NCBI RefSeq assembly: GCF_025264625.1
Contig: NZ_CP093313.1
Location: 4,030,001-4,094,000, forward strand
Direction of reading: 5' to 3'
Origin: Occallatibacter riparius
Lineage (GTDB): Bacteria > Acidobacteriota > Terriglobia > Terriglobales > Acidobacteriaceae
DNA length: 64,000 nucleotides
The position numbers and the translations under genes were made by a program. Each line of letters starts with the position of its first letter. Within the stretch, counting starts at the first letter, position 1. The notes below the pieces were generated by a model that ran no database searches, was not told the origin of the DNA, and was given only the letters and a program-made list of their open reading frames with translations. Of the stretch, positions 48,954 through 57,528 are shown in pieces.

Positions 48954-51900
48954 TTAGAAGTCGAGCTTGACGCCAAGCTGCATCTGGCGCTGGCTGTAGA
49001 CGAAGTTCGAGTTGGCGTTGGTGATCGAGCCGAAGCCCTGCTGGCCGGTGATACCGGTCGATCCAGCATCGAACGGGTTGTACTTCAGATTCGAGCCGGA
49101 GATTGAGTAGGCGGTGCTATTCACTCCCGTGACGTTGATGTGGTTGAGGAGGTTGAACGCTTCTGCGATGAGCTCGAAGTTGAAGCGCTCGCTGACGCGA
49201 ACATCCTTCTGCACGCGCACGTCTGTGGAGATGGTGTTCGGCTGGCGCATCGTGTTACGGCCGAGCTGGAGCAGATATCCGGAGTTGCCGGAGCCCGCGA
49301 CGCCCGAGGCAGCGGCGCCGGGAATGGTGCCGCTTACGCCCGCGTTGTAGGGCAGGCCGTTCTGGATCTGGACGATCGGGTTGATGTGCCATCCATCCGC
49401 AACGTAACGCTTCCATCCGTTGGAGTTCGGCAGCGGATACGCAAGCAGCGCCCACGCTACGAAGCGGTTGGGAACGTTGAACGTCGAGTTGCCGTAGTTG
49501 GCGCGCGCATTGCCGTTCGGGTCAAACCAGTTGTTGGTACTGGGGCTGGTGCTCTCGTTCTGGTTGTAGTCCAGCGCGTGCGACCAGGTGTAGTTGGCGT
49601 CGAACGTGGCGTACTTGTTGCCGCGGTTCTGCACGTCAACCGCGAGGCCGTTGTAGCTGGAGTTGATGTTGCTGACCACCTCAGTGATGGAGCCGTAGTT
49701 CGGATTGACGTAGGGCTTCACATAGTAGGTGACAGGAATCTGCGTACCGCAGGCCAGAGGTCCGCAATTCGTGCCGCTCGCGCTGCCGGTCGAGTCAGTG
49801 ATGGTGAGGGTGCTCTGCTTGCGCGTGGTGGCGTCGAGATTGATGTTCAGGAAGTTGGGAAGCTGGCGAGCCAGCGCGCCGATGTAATCCAGCGAGAAGA
49901 AGGTGCCGTGCCCCATGTCGCGCTGGAAGCTCAGGTCGAACTCATTCACCGAGGGACTTTGGAAGTTCTTGGCGAAGAAATCGATGCTGGGCGTGGGATA
50001 AGCGCCGTTATTAGGAATGATCCGCGGGAAGGCCGGCGCCGTGGCGCCATCCGGGATCTTTCCAAAGACGCTGGGGATGGTGTACTGACCCTTGGGGCTG
50101 CCGGTGGACTCGTAGGTGTTGAGGACGATGCCGTTCAGGATGCGTCCGAAGTAGAGGCCGTAGCCGGCGCGGAACACGGTCTTGCCGGTGCCGAACGGAT
50201 CCCACGAAAGACCGACGCGAGGACCGAAGTTGTTGGTGTCGCTTGGCTGGTTTCCGATCTGCGCGCGGTCATCCGTGAAGGGGCCCTTGCCGTTGATGGC
50301 GGTGTTGAGCAGCGAACTCGAGACCAGCGCCGGGAACGGCGGCGGCACATGCTCGTAGTCATAACGGAGGCCGACATTGAGCGTGAGACGCGGAGAGAGC
50401 TTCCAGTCATCCTGCACGAAGAAGCCGTAGTCGAGGGTGGAAATGGAGAACTTCGGCGTGCCGAGTCCCTGGGTGAAGCCGTAGTAGCAGGCGTATTTGC
50501 CGGTGCCGGTTTCAGTCTGCTTCGAATCGCAGGTGCCGCTCGGCTGCAGGATATCGGCGAAGAAGTTGGAGAAGTAGGTGTAAGTGTAGACGCCGTTGCT
50601 CTCGTAGAGATTGTCGACGGTATCGCTGTTGCGGACAAGGTCGAAGCCGAAGCGGATGTTGTGGCTGCCGTGCTGCCAACTGGCGGTGTCGCCTACTTCA
50701 TCCTTCCACTCCGCGGGATACGCATTACGGAATGAGTAGTAGGGCATACCGCCGGTGAAGCCACTGTTGCTGGAGCCGCCGTAGATGGCGAGCTGCACCG
50801 GCGTTCCGGTGGAGTTGTTCAGGTAGGTATCCGTGAAGGTTGTGTGAGGCTGTTGGCCCTCGTTGTTCAACTCGCGTCCGTACTGGAAGCGGAGTTCGTT
50901 GGAGATGCTGTTGGTGATCAGGCTGTCGAGCTTGGCAAAGCCATAGTCGAGCTTGACGAAGTCGGTGCCGAAGGTGTCGCGCGCGTAGTTGTTGGAGGTC
51001 TGTGTCTGCACGCCACCCGGCGAATCCCAGCGAAGACGGTGATAAAGGAAGCTGGCGTGATGCTTGTCGTTGATCTGCCAGTCGAGTTTGGGCGTGTTGA
51101 GAACTTCGTCGCCGGTACGGGCCGTGGTGCCGAGGTCGTCGAGAAGGCCGGGGTTGTGCAGGCCGGTGAGCGACGAGACGGCGCTTCCATAAAGAAGCTG
51201 GTCGAAGTTCCGGGCTCCGAGGAGGTAGTTGCCACCGAAAACGCGGTTGGCCAGAGCCTGCGCTTCCTTGTCGCCGGCAGTGCCCTTGTTGGAGTCGAGG
51301 TCGGCCCAATAGCTGAAGAACGACGCGGGGTTCGACGGCTTAGCCACACCCGGGAAATTGCGCTTGTACTGGTCGTATGCATAGAACCAGAACAGCCGGT
51401 TCTTGAGGATGGGACCGCCCGCGCCGAAGCCCCAGCGCTTGCGCCAGTCTTTAGGCGCGAAGGGAACGCCGGTGACGATCGTCGGAGGTCCTCCGCCGGC
51501 GGGCTCAGTCACGCTCGTGAACGTAGTGAATGGATTGATGGCGCCCCAGTCGTTATCGCGGTCGAGGAAGTAGGCCTGCCCGTGAATGTCGTTGGTGCCG
51601 CTCTTGGTGACGGAGTTGATGACGCCCCCAACCGCGCGGCCATACTCAGCCGAGTAGACTCCCGTATTCACCTGGAACTCCGCGATGCCAATCTGCGAGG
51701 TGGAATAACCCTCGCGGGTGCGTCCGCGCTCTTCAGAGAAGAAGGCCTGGTTGTCATCGACGCCGTCAATCTGGACGTTGTTAAGCAGCGGGCTGATGCC
51801 GCGGAAGACGATCAGGCCGAATCCGTTTGCGTCCGATGTGGCGCCGGGCGTGAGCAGTGCCAGGTCAGACCAGCGGCCGCCGTTCAGCGGTAGATTGAGG

Positions 51901-52352
51901 ATTTCCTTCGAGGTAAGCGTCTCGGAGATTTCGGGCGACTCGAACTTGATGACCGGGGCCTCGCCGGAGACCTGGACGGTTTCGGTGGCTTCTCCGGTGT
52001 GCAGCGATGGATGAAGCTCGGTGAGGGAGCCTACGGTCACGGCCACGTCGGTGGCCTTGTATTCGGCGAAGTTCGCCGCAGAGATGGTGACGGTGTAGCG
52101 GCCGGGCTGCACCAGCGGGGCCTTGAAGTAGCCGCTGTCATCGCTCGTTAGCTTGATTTCGGCATTGGTGCCGTTGTTGTGCAATACGACGGATGCGCGC
52201 GGGACAGCGGCCCCGGACGGATCAAGAACCGTTCCGGCGATGGCACCCTGTGTAGTGGTCTGGGCAAATAAGTCAGCCTGAAGGCAGGAGAGCGCAGCAA
52301 TAAGAAGCGCAAGGCACACTGCTGCCCTGCGCAGACGAGCTATGAAGGTCAT
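48954..52352 (-). CDS. TonB-dependent receptor-like outer-membrane protein
   Basis: The product is 1132 residues from ATG 52352 (AGGAG 5 nt upstream; 46 extra codons are open before it). A signal peptide (ARLRRAAVCLALLIAALSC, cut after FAQ) precedes a CarboxypepD_reg domain (GAIAGTVLDPSGAAVPRASV), then a plug domain (SKEILNLPLNGGRWSDLALL, NVQIDGVDDNQAFF), and a large beta-barrel ending KLDF, with a C-terminal aromatic as for barrel insertion. This is the receptor type greatly expanded in Acidobacteria, thought to import oligosaccharides or complexes. No TonB box is obvious. It has no operon partner, so its substrate is unknown. Confidence 0.92.
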   Translation of the reverse strand: MTFIARLRRAAVCLALLIAALSCLQADLFAQTTTQGAIAGTVLDPSGAAVPRASVVLHNNGTNAEIKLTSDDSGYFKAPLVQPGRYTVTISAANFAEYKATDVAVTVGSLTELHPSLHTGEATETVQVSGEAPVIKFESPEISETLTSKEILNLPLNGGRWSDLALLTPGATSDANGFGLIVFRGISPLLNNVQIDGVDDNQAFFSEERGRTREGYSTSQIGIAEFQVNTGVYSAEYGRAVGGVINSVTKSGTNDIHGQAYFLDRDNDWGAINPFTTFTSVTEPAGGGPPTIVTGVPFAPKDWRKRWGFGAGGPILKNRLFWFYAYDQYKRNFPGVAKPSNPASFFSYWADLDSNKGTAGDKEAQALANRVFGGNYLLGARNFDQLLYGSAVSSLTGLHNPGLLDDLGTTARTGDEVLNTPKLDWQINDKHHASFLYHRLRWDSPGGVQTQTSNNYARDTFGTDFVKLDYGFAKLDSLITNSISNELRFQYGRELNNEGQQPHTTFTDTYLNNSTGTPVQLAIYGGSSNSGFTGGMPYYSFRNAYPAEWKDEVGDTASWQHGSHNIRFGFDLVRNSDTVDNLYESNGVYTYTYFSNFFADILQPSGTCDSKQTETGTGKYACYYGFTQGLGTPKFSISTLDYGFFVQDDWKLSPRLTLNVGLRYDYEHVPPPFPALVSSSLLNTAINGKGPFTDDRAQIGNQPSDTNNFGPRVGLSWDPFGTGKTVFRAGYGLYFGRILNGIVLNTYESTGSPKGQYTIPSVFGKIPDGATAPAFPRIIPNNGAYPTPSIDFFAKNFQSPSVNEFDLSFQRDMGHGTFFSLDYIGALARQLPNFLNINLDATTRKQSTLTITDSTGSASGTNCGPLACGTQIPVTYYVKPYVNPNYGSITEVVSNINSSYNGLAVDVQNRGNKYATFDANYTWSHALDYNQNESTSPSTNNWFDPNGNARANYGNSTFNVPNRFVAWALLAYPLPNSNGWKRYVADGWHINPIVQIQNGLPYNAGVSGTIPGAAASGVAGSGNSGYLLQLGRNTMRQPNTISTDVRVQKDVRVSERFNFELIAEAFNLLNHINVTGVNSTAYSISGSNLKYNPFDAGSTGITGQQGFGSITNANSNFVYSQRQMQLGVKLDF

Positions 52353-52768
52353 TGGTTCTCCTAAAAAGAAAGCGTCGTTAATTAGTTTTTTGAACTGACC
52401 CGTTCTGCCGGGCTTCAGTGTCCCCTGGGTTCTACGCGAGCAGAATCGCGAGTCGCTGGCCCGATCCATCTTGGGGTGGAACGACTGCATACGATCTAAG
52501 GGCGATGCGCCTGTTGGAAGCGCTCATGCCATCCGAAAGCATAGCGGCCGCTGTTTACAGGGGAATGAACGCGTGCCTGATGGCGAGACGCTCGCAGGGT
52601 TGGAGCGTGCGATTACGCTTGCGTGCTTGCCGAGGCCGATGTAGCTTTGAAACGATTCTGGAGCGCCGCTGACAGTCATTGTCTAATTCGTCCTCTCACA
52701 CTGCCTCACCCGGAAGCTGGCGGTGGGGTGTGTTCCTCGTGTTGTGTCAACCGAGAGGATGAACCGAA
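52353..52768. other. gene-free divergent region (receptor / rsgA)
   Basis: About 415 nt without a credible gene. It must hold the promoter of the receptor gene and that of rsgA. The GAGACGCTCGCAGGG area has small palindromes, but nothing reaches the level of a site I would call. Confidence 0.4.
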
Positions 52769-53794
52769 GTGAATCTCGAACAATTGGGATGGAGTGATTT
52801 CTTTGCGCGGCAATGTGCAACTGGCATTCCCGCGCGCGTTGCGTTCGCGTGCCGCGAGCAGTTCATTGTGTGGACCGAGAGCGGCGAAGTGGATACGGAG
52901 CCCAGCGGCGCGCTGCGACATGCGTCGCAGCTCTGGCCGGCCGTGGGCGACTGGGTCATGCTCCGCGACGATGGTCCGGTTATCGACCGGGTACTGGAGC
53001 GGCGGACGACGCTCTCGCGCAAACAGCCAGGTAGCGAGTCCAGCGAACAGGTATTGGCGGCAAACGTTGATGTTCTGTTCATCGTGAGCGGGCTCGACCA
53101 TGACTACAATCCGCGGCGCTTGGAGCGCTATCTCGTAGTCGCTCGCGAGAGCGGCGCAACGCCGGTCATCGTGCTCAACAAGGCGGATCTTGCGGGCGAG
53201 TTGGGCTTCGACCTGGAGGAATTGCTTCGGCTCACACGCACGCTGGCCGGGGGTACAACGGTGTTGCCGCTGAGCGCGATGACGGACGCAAGCCTCGATG
53301 TGCTGGGCGCGACAATGTCGCCGGGTGAGACGGCTGCGATGGTCGGCTCCTCGGGGGTGGGGAAGTCGACCATCCTCAACCGGCTGTTGGGGGCCGAACG
53401 ACGGAGAACGATGGCGGTGGGCGCAAGCGATGATCGAGGGCGGCACACAACCACCGCCCGCGAGCTTTTCGTCATGCCGGGTGGCTGGCTCCTGATCGAC
53501 ATGCCCGGACTGCGTGAGGTCGGCCTCTGGTCGGCGGAACAGTCGGTGGATGCCGGCTTTGGCGATATTCAGGAACTGGCCGCAGCATGCCGCTTCCGTG
53601 ACTGCACGCATTCTGGGGAGCCGGGGTGCGCGGTAGCCGACGGTGCAGTGGACCAGGCGCGGCTCGCGAATTATCAGAAGATGCGGCGCGAGGTTGAGTA
53701 CCTGAAGCGAAAGGCGGACCCGGAGCTGGCGCGGCAGACGCGGGCGAAGTGGAAGGCCATTGAGAAGTCGGTGCGGAGACATCCGAAATGGTGA
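52769..53794 (+). CDS. rsgA: ribosome small-subunit GTPase RsgA
   Basis: The product is 341 residues from GTG 52769. It is a circularly permuted GTPase that assists 30S maturation: an N-terminal OB domain, then G4 in VIVLNKADLA, G1 (P-loop) in VGSSGVGKSTILNRLLG, G3 in LIDMPGLREV, and a C-terminal zinc knuckle with CRFRDCTHSGEPGCAV (Cys, Cys, His, Cys). The G-motif order G4-G1-G3 is diagnostic. Its 3' end runs into a heptamer array starting within the stop codon. It is not in an operon. Confidence 0.96.
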   Translation: MNLEQLGWSDFFARQCATGIPARVAFACREQFIVWTESGEVDTEPSGALRHASQLWPAVGDWVMLRDDGPVIDRVLERRTTLSRKQPGSESSEQVLAANVDVLFIVSGLDHDYNPRRLERYLVVARESGATPVIVLNKADLAGELGFDLEELLRLTRTLAGGTTVLPLSAMTDASLDVLGATMSPGETAAMVGSSGVGKSTILNRLLGAERRRTMAVGASDDRGRHTTTARELFVMPGGWLLIDMPGLREVGLWSAEQSVDAGFGDIQELAAACRFRDCTHSGEPGCAVADGAVDQARLANYQKMRREVEYLKRKADPELARQTRAKWKAIEKSVRRHPKW

Positions 53795-53820
53795 GAACAG
53801 CGAACACGGAACAGAGAGCT
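53793..53820. repeat. short heptamer-phased array after rsgA
   Basis: Three clear 7-mers (GAGAACA, GCGAACA, CGGAACA) and a fourth weaker one (GAGAGCT), starting within the rsgA stop codon. They keep the same 7-nt period as the other arrays, with no inverted arm. Confidence 0.5.
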
Positions 53821-53948
53821 GGGGCAAGGGCCTGAAGGCAGTCTCGGGTTGCGCCCGGTTTGAGGACAATTCCCCTGGAAGGATCTGACGCTCGAGCCTG
53901 AATTGCCGATATTTTTCGGCAGAGCGCTTCACTCGTGAAGGAGAGCAG

Positions 53949-55382
53949 ATGCTTCATTTGCCGAAGGACCGTCCCGGGGAGTTATTGGAGCTGCTGTCGC
54001 GGCGCAGATTTCTTGAGCTGGCGGGAGTGGGCCTGACCGGCTTCTTGTGGGGCTGCAGCAATCGCACCAACATTGAGGGCAGCACCAGCTTTCCGGTACT
54101 GGCCTTTTCCGATCTGCATTTCAATCCGCTGTACGACACGAGCCCGGAGCTGCTGGCGAGGCTGGTGGCCTCGAATGCCGGCGAGTGGAAGTCTATTTTC
54201 GAGGGATCGAAGATTACCGCTCTGTCAGCGCCCGGGGCCGACACGAACTATCCGCTGTTCAAGCTGGCGTTGGAGAGCATCAAGAAGAATCGCGGAACGA
54301 GTCCGTTAATCCTCTACACGGGAGATCTGCTGGGGCACGACATCTCCTACTATCTCAACCTGTATACGGGGATCACCGATCCGGCTACGCTGCAGGGCTT
54401 CAGCGACAAGACGCTCTCGTTTGTCACGCAGGAGATACGAGCCGCGGCGGGGGAGGCCCCGGTGCTGTTTGCCGTGGGGAATTGCGATTCGTATACCGGC
54501 TACGGTCCGGATAGCGCATTCCTCGCGAACAACGCGCAAGCCTATTCTTTGAACCTGCTGAAGGGCGCGGCGGACGAACAGAACTTTCTGGCCAGCTTCC
54601 AGACCGGCGGTTACTACACGGCGGAACCAGCCGGGCTGAACGTGATGGTGATTGCGCTGAATACCATCGCATTCTCGCCGTCTGTGCAAAACAAGGATGG
54701 TAGCGAGAACAATGCCGATGCTGTGGACGCGCAGCTTGCGTGGTTCGATACGCAACTCGCGGCGGCCGAGACGACGGGCAAGGAAGTGTGGCTGCTCATG
54801 CATGCGCCGCCGGGCGCCGATGAGTGCACCACGGCGAAGGACGTCAATCCGCAGGGACACCTGGCCAGTTCCACGATGATGTGGGAGCCCAACTACCAGG
54901 CGAAGTTTTTGGAGACGGTGGGGAAGCACGAAGGAGCAATTGCGCTGACGTTCGCTGGTCACACGCATATGGATGAGTACCGGATCATGTCGGCAGGGAA
55001 TGTGGTGGAGATCATTCCGGGAGTGAGCCCGTGCTTCGGAAACGATCCGGCGTACCGGGTCTTCGACATCGAAGAGGGAACGCTAGCGCCCACGGACTAT
55101 AGGGCGTTCCACTGCGATCTTGCAAACACGGCTCCAGCGTTCGACAGTTACTACCAATATTCGAAGGCGTATCCGGTGAACGGAACGCTGGGGCAGTCGC
55201 TGGAGGCGCTGCAACCGCAACTGGCAAGCAGTGCGGCGCTGCAGAAACGTTACCGCGGGTACTACTACTCGGGAAACAATGCGGCGAGCCCGATCACCGA
55301 TGTGAACTGGCCGGTGTACTGGGCCGGGATTGACGAGATGTGGGCGCAGGATTTGGCCAACGCGGTGAATTCGTATTCGTGA
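53949..55382 (+). CDS. Tat-exported lipoprotein metallophosphatase
   Basis: The product is 477 residues. The N-terminus has a twin-arginine motif SRRRFLELAG, a hydrophobic run and a lipobox LWGC, so the folded protein is probably exported by Tat and lipid-anchored. The calcineurin-type metal motifs follow: LAFSDLHFNPLYD, LYTGDLLGHD, AVGNCDSYTGYG (GNxD-like, with the Cys variation), and AGHTHMDEY. The pattern is that of the acid-sphingomyelinase-like phosphodiesterases. It acts on a phosphate ester outside the cytoplasm. A terminator hairpin lies 15 nt after the stop. Confidence 0.9.
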   Translation: MLHLPKDRPGELLELLSRRRFLELAGVGLTGFLWGCSNRTNIEGSTSFPVLAFSDLHFNPLYDTSPELLARLVASNAGEWKSIFEGSKITALSAPGADTNYPLFKLALESIKKNRGTSPLILYTGDLLGHDISYYLNLYTGITDPATLQGFSDKTLSFVTQEIRAAAGEAPVLFAVGNCDSYTGYGPDSAFLANNAQAYSLNLLKGAADEQNFLASFQTGGYYTAEPAGLNVMVIALNTIAFSPSVQNKDGSENNADAVDAQLAWFDTQLAAAETTGKEVWLLMHAPPGADECTTAKDVNPQGHLASSTMMWEPNYQAKFLETVGKHEGAIALTFAGHTHMDEYRIMSAGNVVEIIPGVSPCFGNDPAYRVFDIEEGTLAPTDYRAFHCDLANTAPAFDSYYQYSKAYPVNGTLGQSLEALQPQLASSAALQKRYRGYYYSGNNAASPITDVNWPVYWAGIDEMWAQDLANAVNSYS

Positions 55383-55390
55383 GGCCGCAA

Positions 55391-55418
55391 ACAAAAAGGG
55401 ACCCGGCAAACGGGTCCC
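55391..55418 (-). terminator. intrinsic terminator of metK
   Basis: The stem GGGACCCG (55398-55405) / CGGGTCCC (55411-55418) with a GCAAA loop is followed on the minus strand by TTTTT. It lies 26 nt after the metK stop and also ends the convergent metallophosphatase transcript. Confidence 0.82.
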
Positions 55419-55443
55419 CGAAGTGTTCATGTATTGATGGAGT

Positions 55444-56607
55444 TTACTTGGCGACTGCTGCGCCCTTGGCCTGCTCCGCGAGGGCGGCGGCCTTGTCGGT
55501 CGCTTCCCAGCTGAACTCGGCCTCGTTGCGGCCGAAGTGGCCGTACGCCGCAGTCTGGCGGTAAATGGGGCGCCGCAGCTTGAGGTGCTCAATGATGCCC
55601 TTGGGCGTCAGCGCGAAATTCTTGCGGACGAGGGCGGTGAGCTCCTTGGCGCTGAGCTTGCCGGTGCCGAACGTCTCGACGAGCACGCTGACCGGCTCGG
55701 CAACGCCGATCGCGTAGGCGAGCTGGACTTCGCAGCGCTCGGCCAGGCCGGCAGCCACGATGTTCTTGGCGATGTAGCGTGCCATGTACGCAGCGGAACG
55801 GTCTACCTTTGTCGGGTCCTTGCCACTGAACGCGCCGCCGCCGTGACGGCCCGCGCCGCCGTACGTGTCGACGATGATCTTACGGCCGGTAAGGCCGGTG
55901 TCGCCCATGGGGCCGCCGATGACAAAGCGGCCGGTGGGATTGATGTGATACTTGGTGTTCTCGTCGAGCAGCTCGGCCGGGATGACGGCTTGGATGACGT
56001 GCTTGAGGATGTCGGCGTGGAGTTCCTCGTTGGTGACGGTCTCAGAGTGTTGCGAGGAGATGACCACTGCGTCCACGCGGACGGGCTTGTGGTTCTCGTC
56101 ATACTCGATCGTGACCTGGCTCTTCCCGTCAGGACGCAGGTAGGGCAGCTTGCCGGACTTGCGAACCTCGGTGAGGCGGCGGGTGAGCTTGTGAGCTAGC
56201 GAGATGGCGGCCGGCATTAGCTCGGGCGTCTCGTTGGCGGCATAGCCGAACATCATGCCCTGGTCGCCGGCGCCGCCGGTATCCACGCCCTGAGCGATGT
56301 CGCCCGATTGCTTGTTGATCGTCGAGATCACGGCGCAGGTGTTCGAATCGAAGCCATAGGTTGCGTTGTCATAGCCGATGGACTGAACCACGCCGCGGAC
56401 GAGCGTCTGGAAATCGACGTAGGCCTTGGTGGTGATTTCTCCAGCGATGACGACGAGACCGGTGGCCGTGAGGGTCTCAGCGGCTACGCGGCTGTAGGGA
56501 TCCTGCTCGAGGCAGGCGTCCAGAATGGCGTCGGAGACCTGGTCGGCAATTTTGTCGGGGTGACCTTCCGTCACCGATTCCGACGTAAACAAGAAACGGT
56601 CGCTCAA
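55444..56607 (-). CDS. metK: S-adenosylmethionine synthetase
   Basis: The product is 387 residues from TTG 56607, which gives the typical SDRFLFTSESVTEGHPDK start and has GGGGAGGAG 6 nt upstream; the frame remains open 44 codons further. It makes SAM from methionine and ATP. Visible are the ATP motif GHPDKIADQVSDAILD, the GAGDQGMMFGYA signature, and GGGAFSGKDPTKVDRSAAY. Cytoplasmic tetramer. In the leader, CCCC in the plus complement faces GGGG of the ribosome binding site (56619-56622 with 56628-56631), a small hairpin that could mask it. No known SAM riboswitch is recognised. Confidence 0.96.
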   Translation of the reverse strand: MSDRFLFTSESVTEGHPDKIADQVSDAILDACLEQDPYSRVAAETLTATGLVVIAGEITTKAYVDFQTLVRGVVQSIGYDNATYGFDSNTCAVISTINKQSGDIAQGVDTGGAGDQGMMFGYAANETPELMPAAISLAHKLTRRLTEVRKSGKLPYLRPDGKSQVTIEYDENHKPVRVDAVVISSQHSETVTNEELHADILKHVIQAVIPAELLDENTKYHINPTGRFVIGGPMGDTGLTGRKIIVDTYGGAGRHGGGAFSGKDPTKVDRSAAYMARYIAKNIVAAGLAERCEVQLAYAIGVAEPVSVLVETFGTGKLSAKELTALVRKNFALTPKGIIEHLKLRRPIYRQTAAYGHFGRNEAEFSWEATDKAAALAEQAKGAAVAK

Positions 56608-56770
56608 TGCAAACTCCTCCCCGGTTAGGGGTCGATCTGACTGGACTTTGAAGTGCTGAAAACACCAGCCTGCGCCAGAAGGCTTTGGGCCCACGGGTGC
56701 ATTCTTCCATGCTAAATGCGGGGAAGGGTAGCGGGCCAAGCAATCGCAGCGAAAGGGGAGATGCGGGCGG

Positions 56771-57430
56771 TCAGCGGGGTCTGGCGGCAGTCGAACCGTG
56801 TTTTCGCGCCGCCGAGACTGACTTGGCGGGGGCTCGGACGGGTTTGCCGGCGGGCGCCAGTCCCATGGGGTGCAGAAGCTTCCAAACCTGCCACTCTTCG
56901 GCCGTTATCTCCCAGATTTCAGAGGGCAAACGGCCGCTGACGTAGTCGCGCGGCTCGAGGTGGATGACGCGCATGCCCATGCGCTGGGAGATGCGGCGGG
57001 ACCCCCGGTTCGCCACGGCCTTGGGGGCTCGGAGCCGGGCCTGTGCAAGCTTGTCAAACCAGAAGTCATTCGCCCAGGCGCAGGCCTCAGTCATGTATCC
57101 GTGGCCGCGGTAGTTGGGATCCAGCCAGAAGCCGCGGTTTTCGTCCTCGCTCAGCGTAAGGGTGATCAGGCCGATGACTTGGTCGGGGTCGGTGCGCAGG
57201 CGAAGGCTCCAGTGCCAGGCCTCGCCGCGCTCCATCGCTGGCAAAGCGGAGTCGCGGATAAACTGCTCCGCCCCATCGGACGGGTAGGGCCAGGGGATCT
57301 TGGCAGCGAGATACTTGACGACCTTCCACTGAGGGAAGAGACGCTGGATCTGTGGTGCGTCTTCTAGTGAAAGAGGGCGTAGGATGAGGCGATCGGTACG
57401 GCCTTCGGGAATGGTGGTCGGGGGAACCAT
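56771..57430 (-). CDS. GNAT-family N-acetyltransferase (RimJ/RimL-like)
   Basis: The product is 219 residues. The first 165 residues are a GNAT fold of the ribosomal-protein acetyltransferase kind: TDRLILRPLSLEDAPQIQRL, then GLITLTLSEDENRGFWLDP, the CoA loop near NYRGHGYMTEACAWANDF, and PKAVANRGSRRISQRMGM. It transfers acetyl from acetyl-CoA to an amine, either a protein N-terminus or a small molecule. The last 40 residues are Ala/Lys/Arg-rich and look like an unstructured tail. It lies between metK and era with no tight partner. Confidence 0.85.
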   Translation of the reverse strand: MVPPTTIPEGRTDRLILRPLSLEDAPQIQRLFPQWKVVKYLAAKIPWPYPSDGAEQFIRDSALPAMERGEAWHWSLRLRTDPDQVIGLITLTLSEDENRGFWLDPNYRGHGYMTEACAWANDFWFDKLAQARLRAPKAVANRGSRRISQRMGMRVIHLEPRDYVSGRLPSEIWEITAEEWQVWKLLHPMGLAPAGKPVRAPAKSVSAARKHGSTAARPR

Positions 57431-57528
57431 GGTCCATAGTAGCGCCTGGGATGGGACTAGGCACAGAGACAGAAAAGCCCCGGTCAGCTAAAAGCTATCC
57501 GCGATAATGAAGGAGAACGGAGAAGACT

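Noticed and set aside
49140..50735. A 531-codon frame antisense to the TonB-type receptor
   Set aside because: No domain, no ribosome binding site; the opposite strand has plug and barrel motifs.
52706..53932. A 408-codon frame antisense to rsgA
   Set aside because: RsgA has all GTPase motifs in permuted order; the antisense frame has none.
56608..56770. SAM riboswitch before metK
   Set aside because: I could not find the conserved core of SAM-I, SAM-II or other known classes, only a short hairpin on the ribosome binding site.
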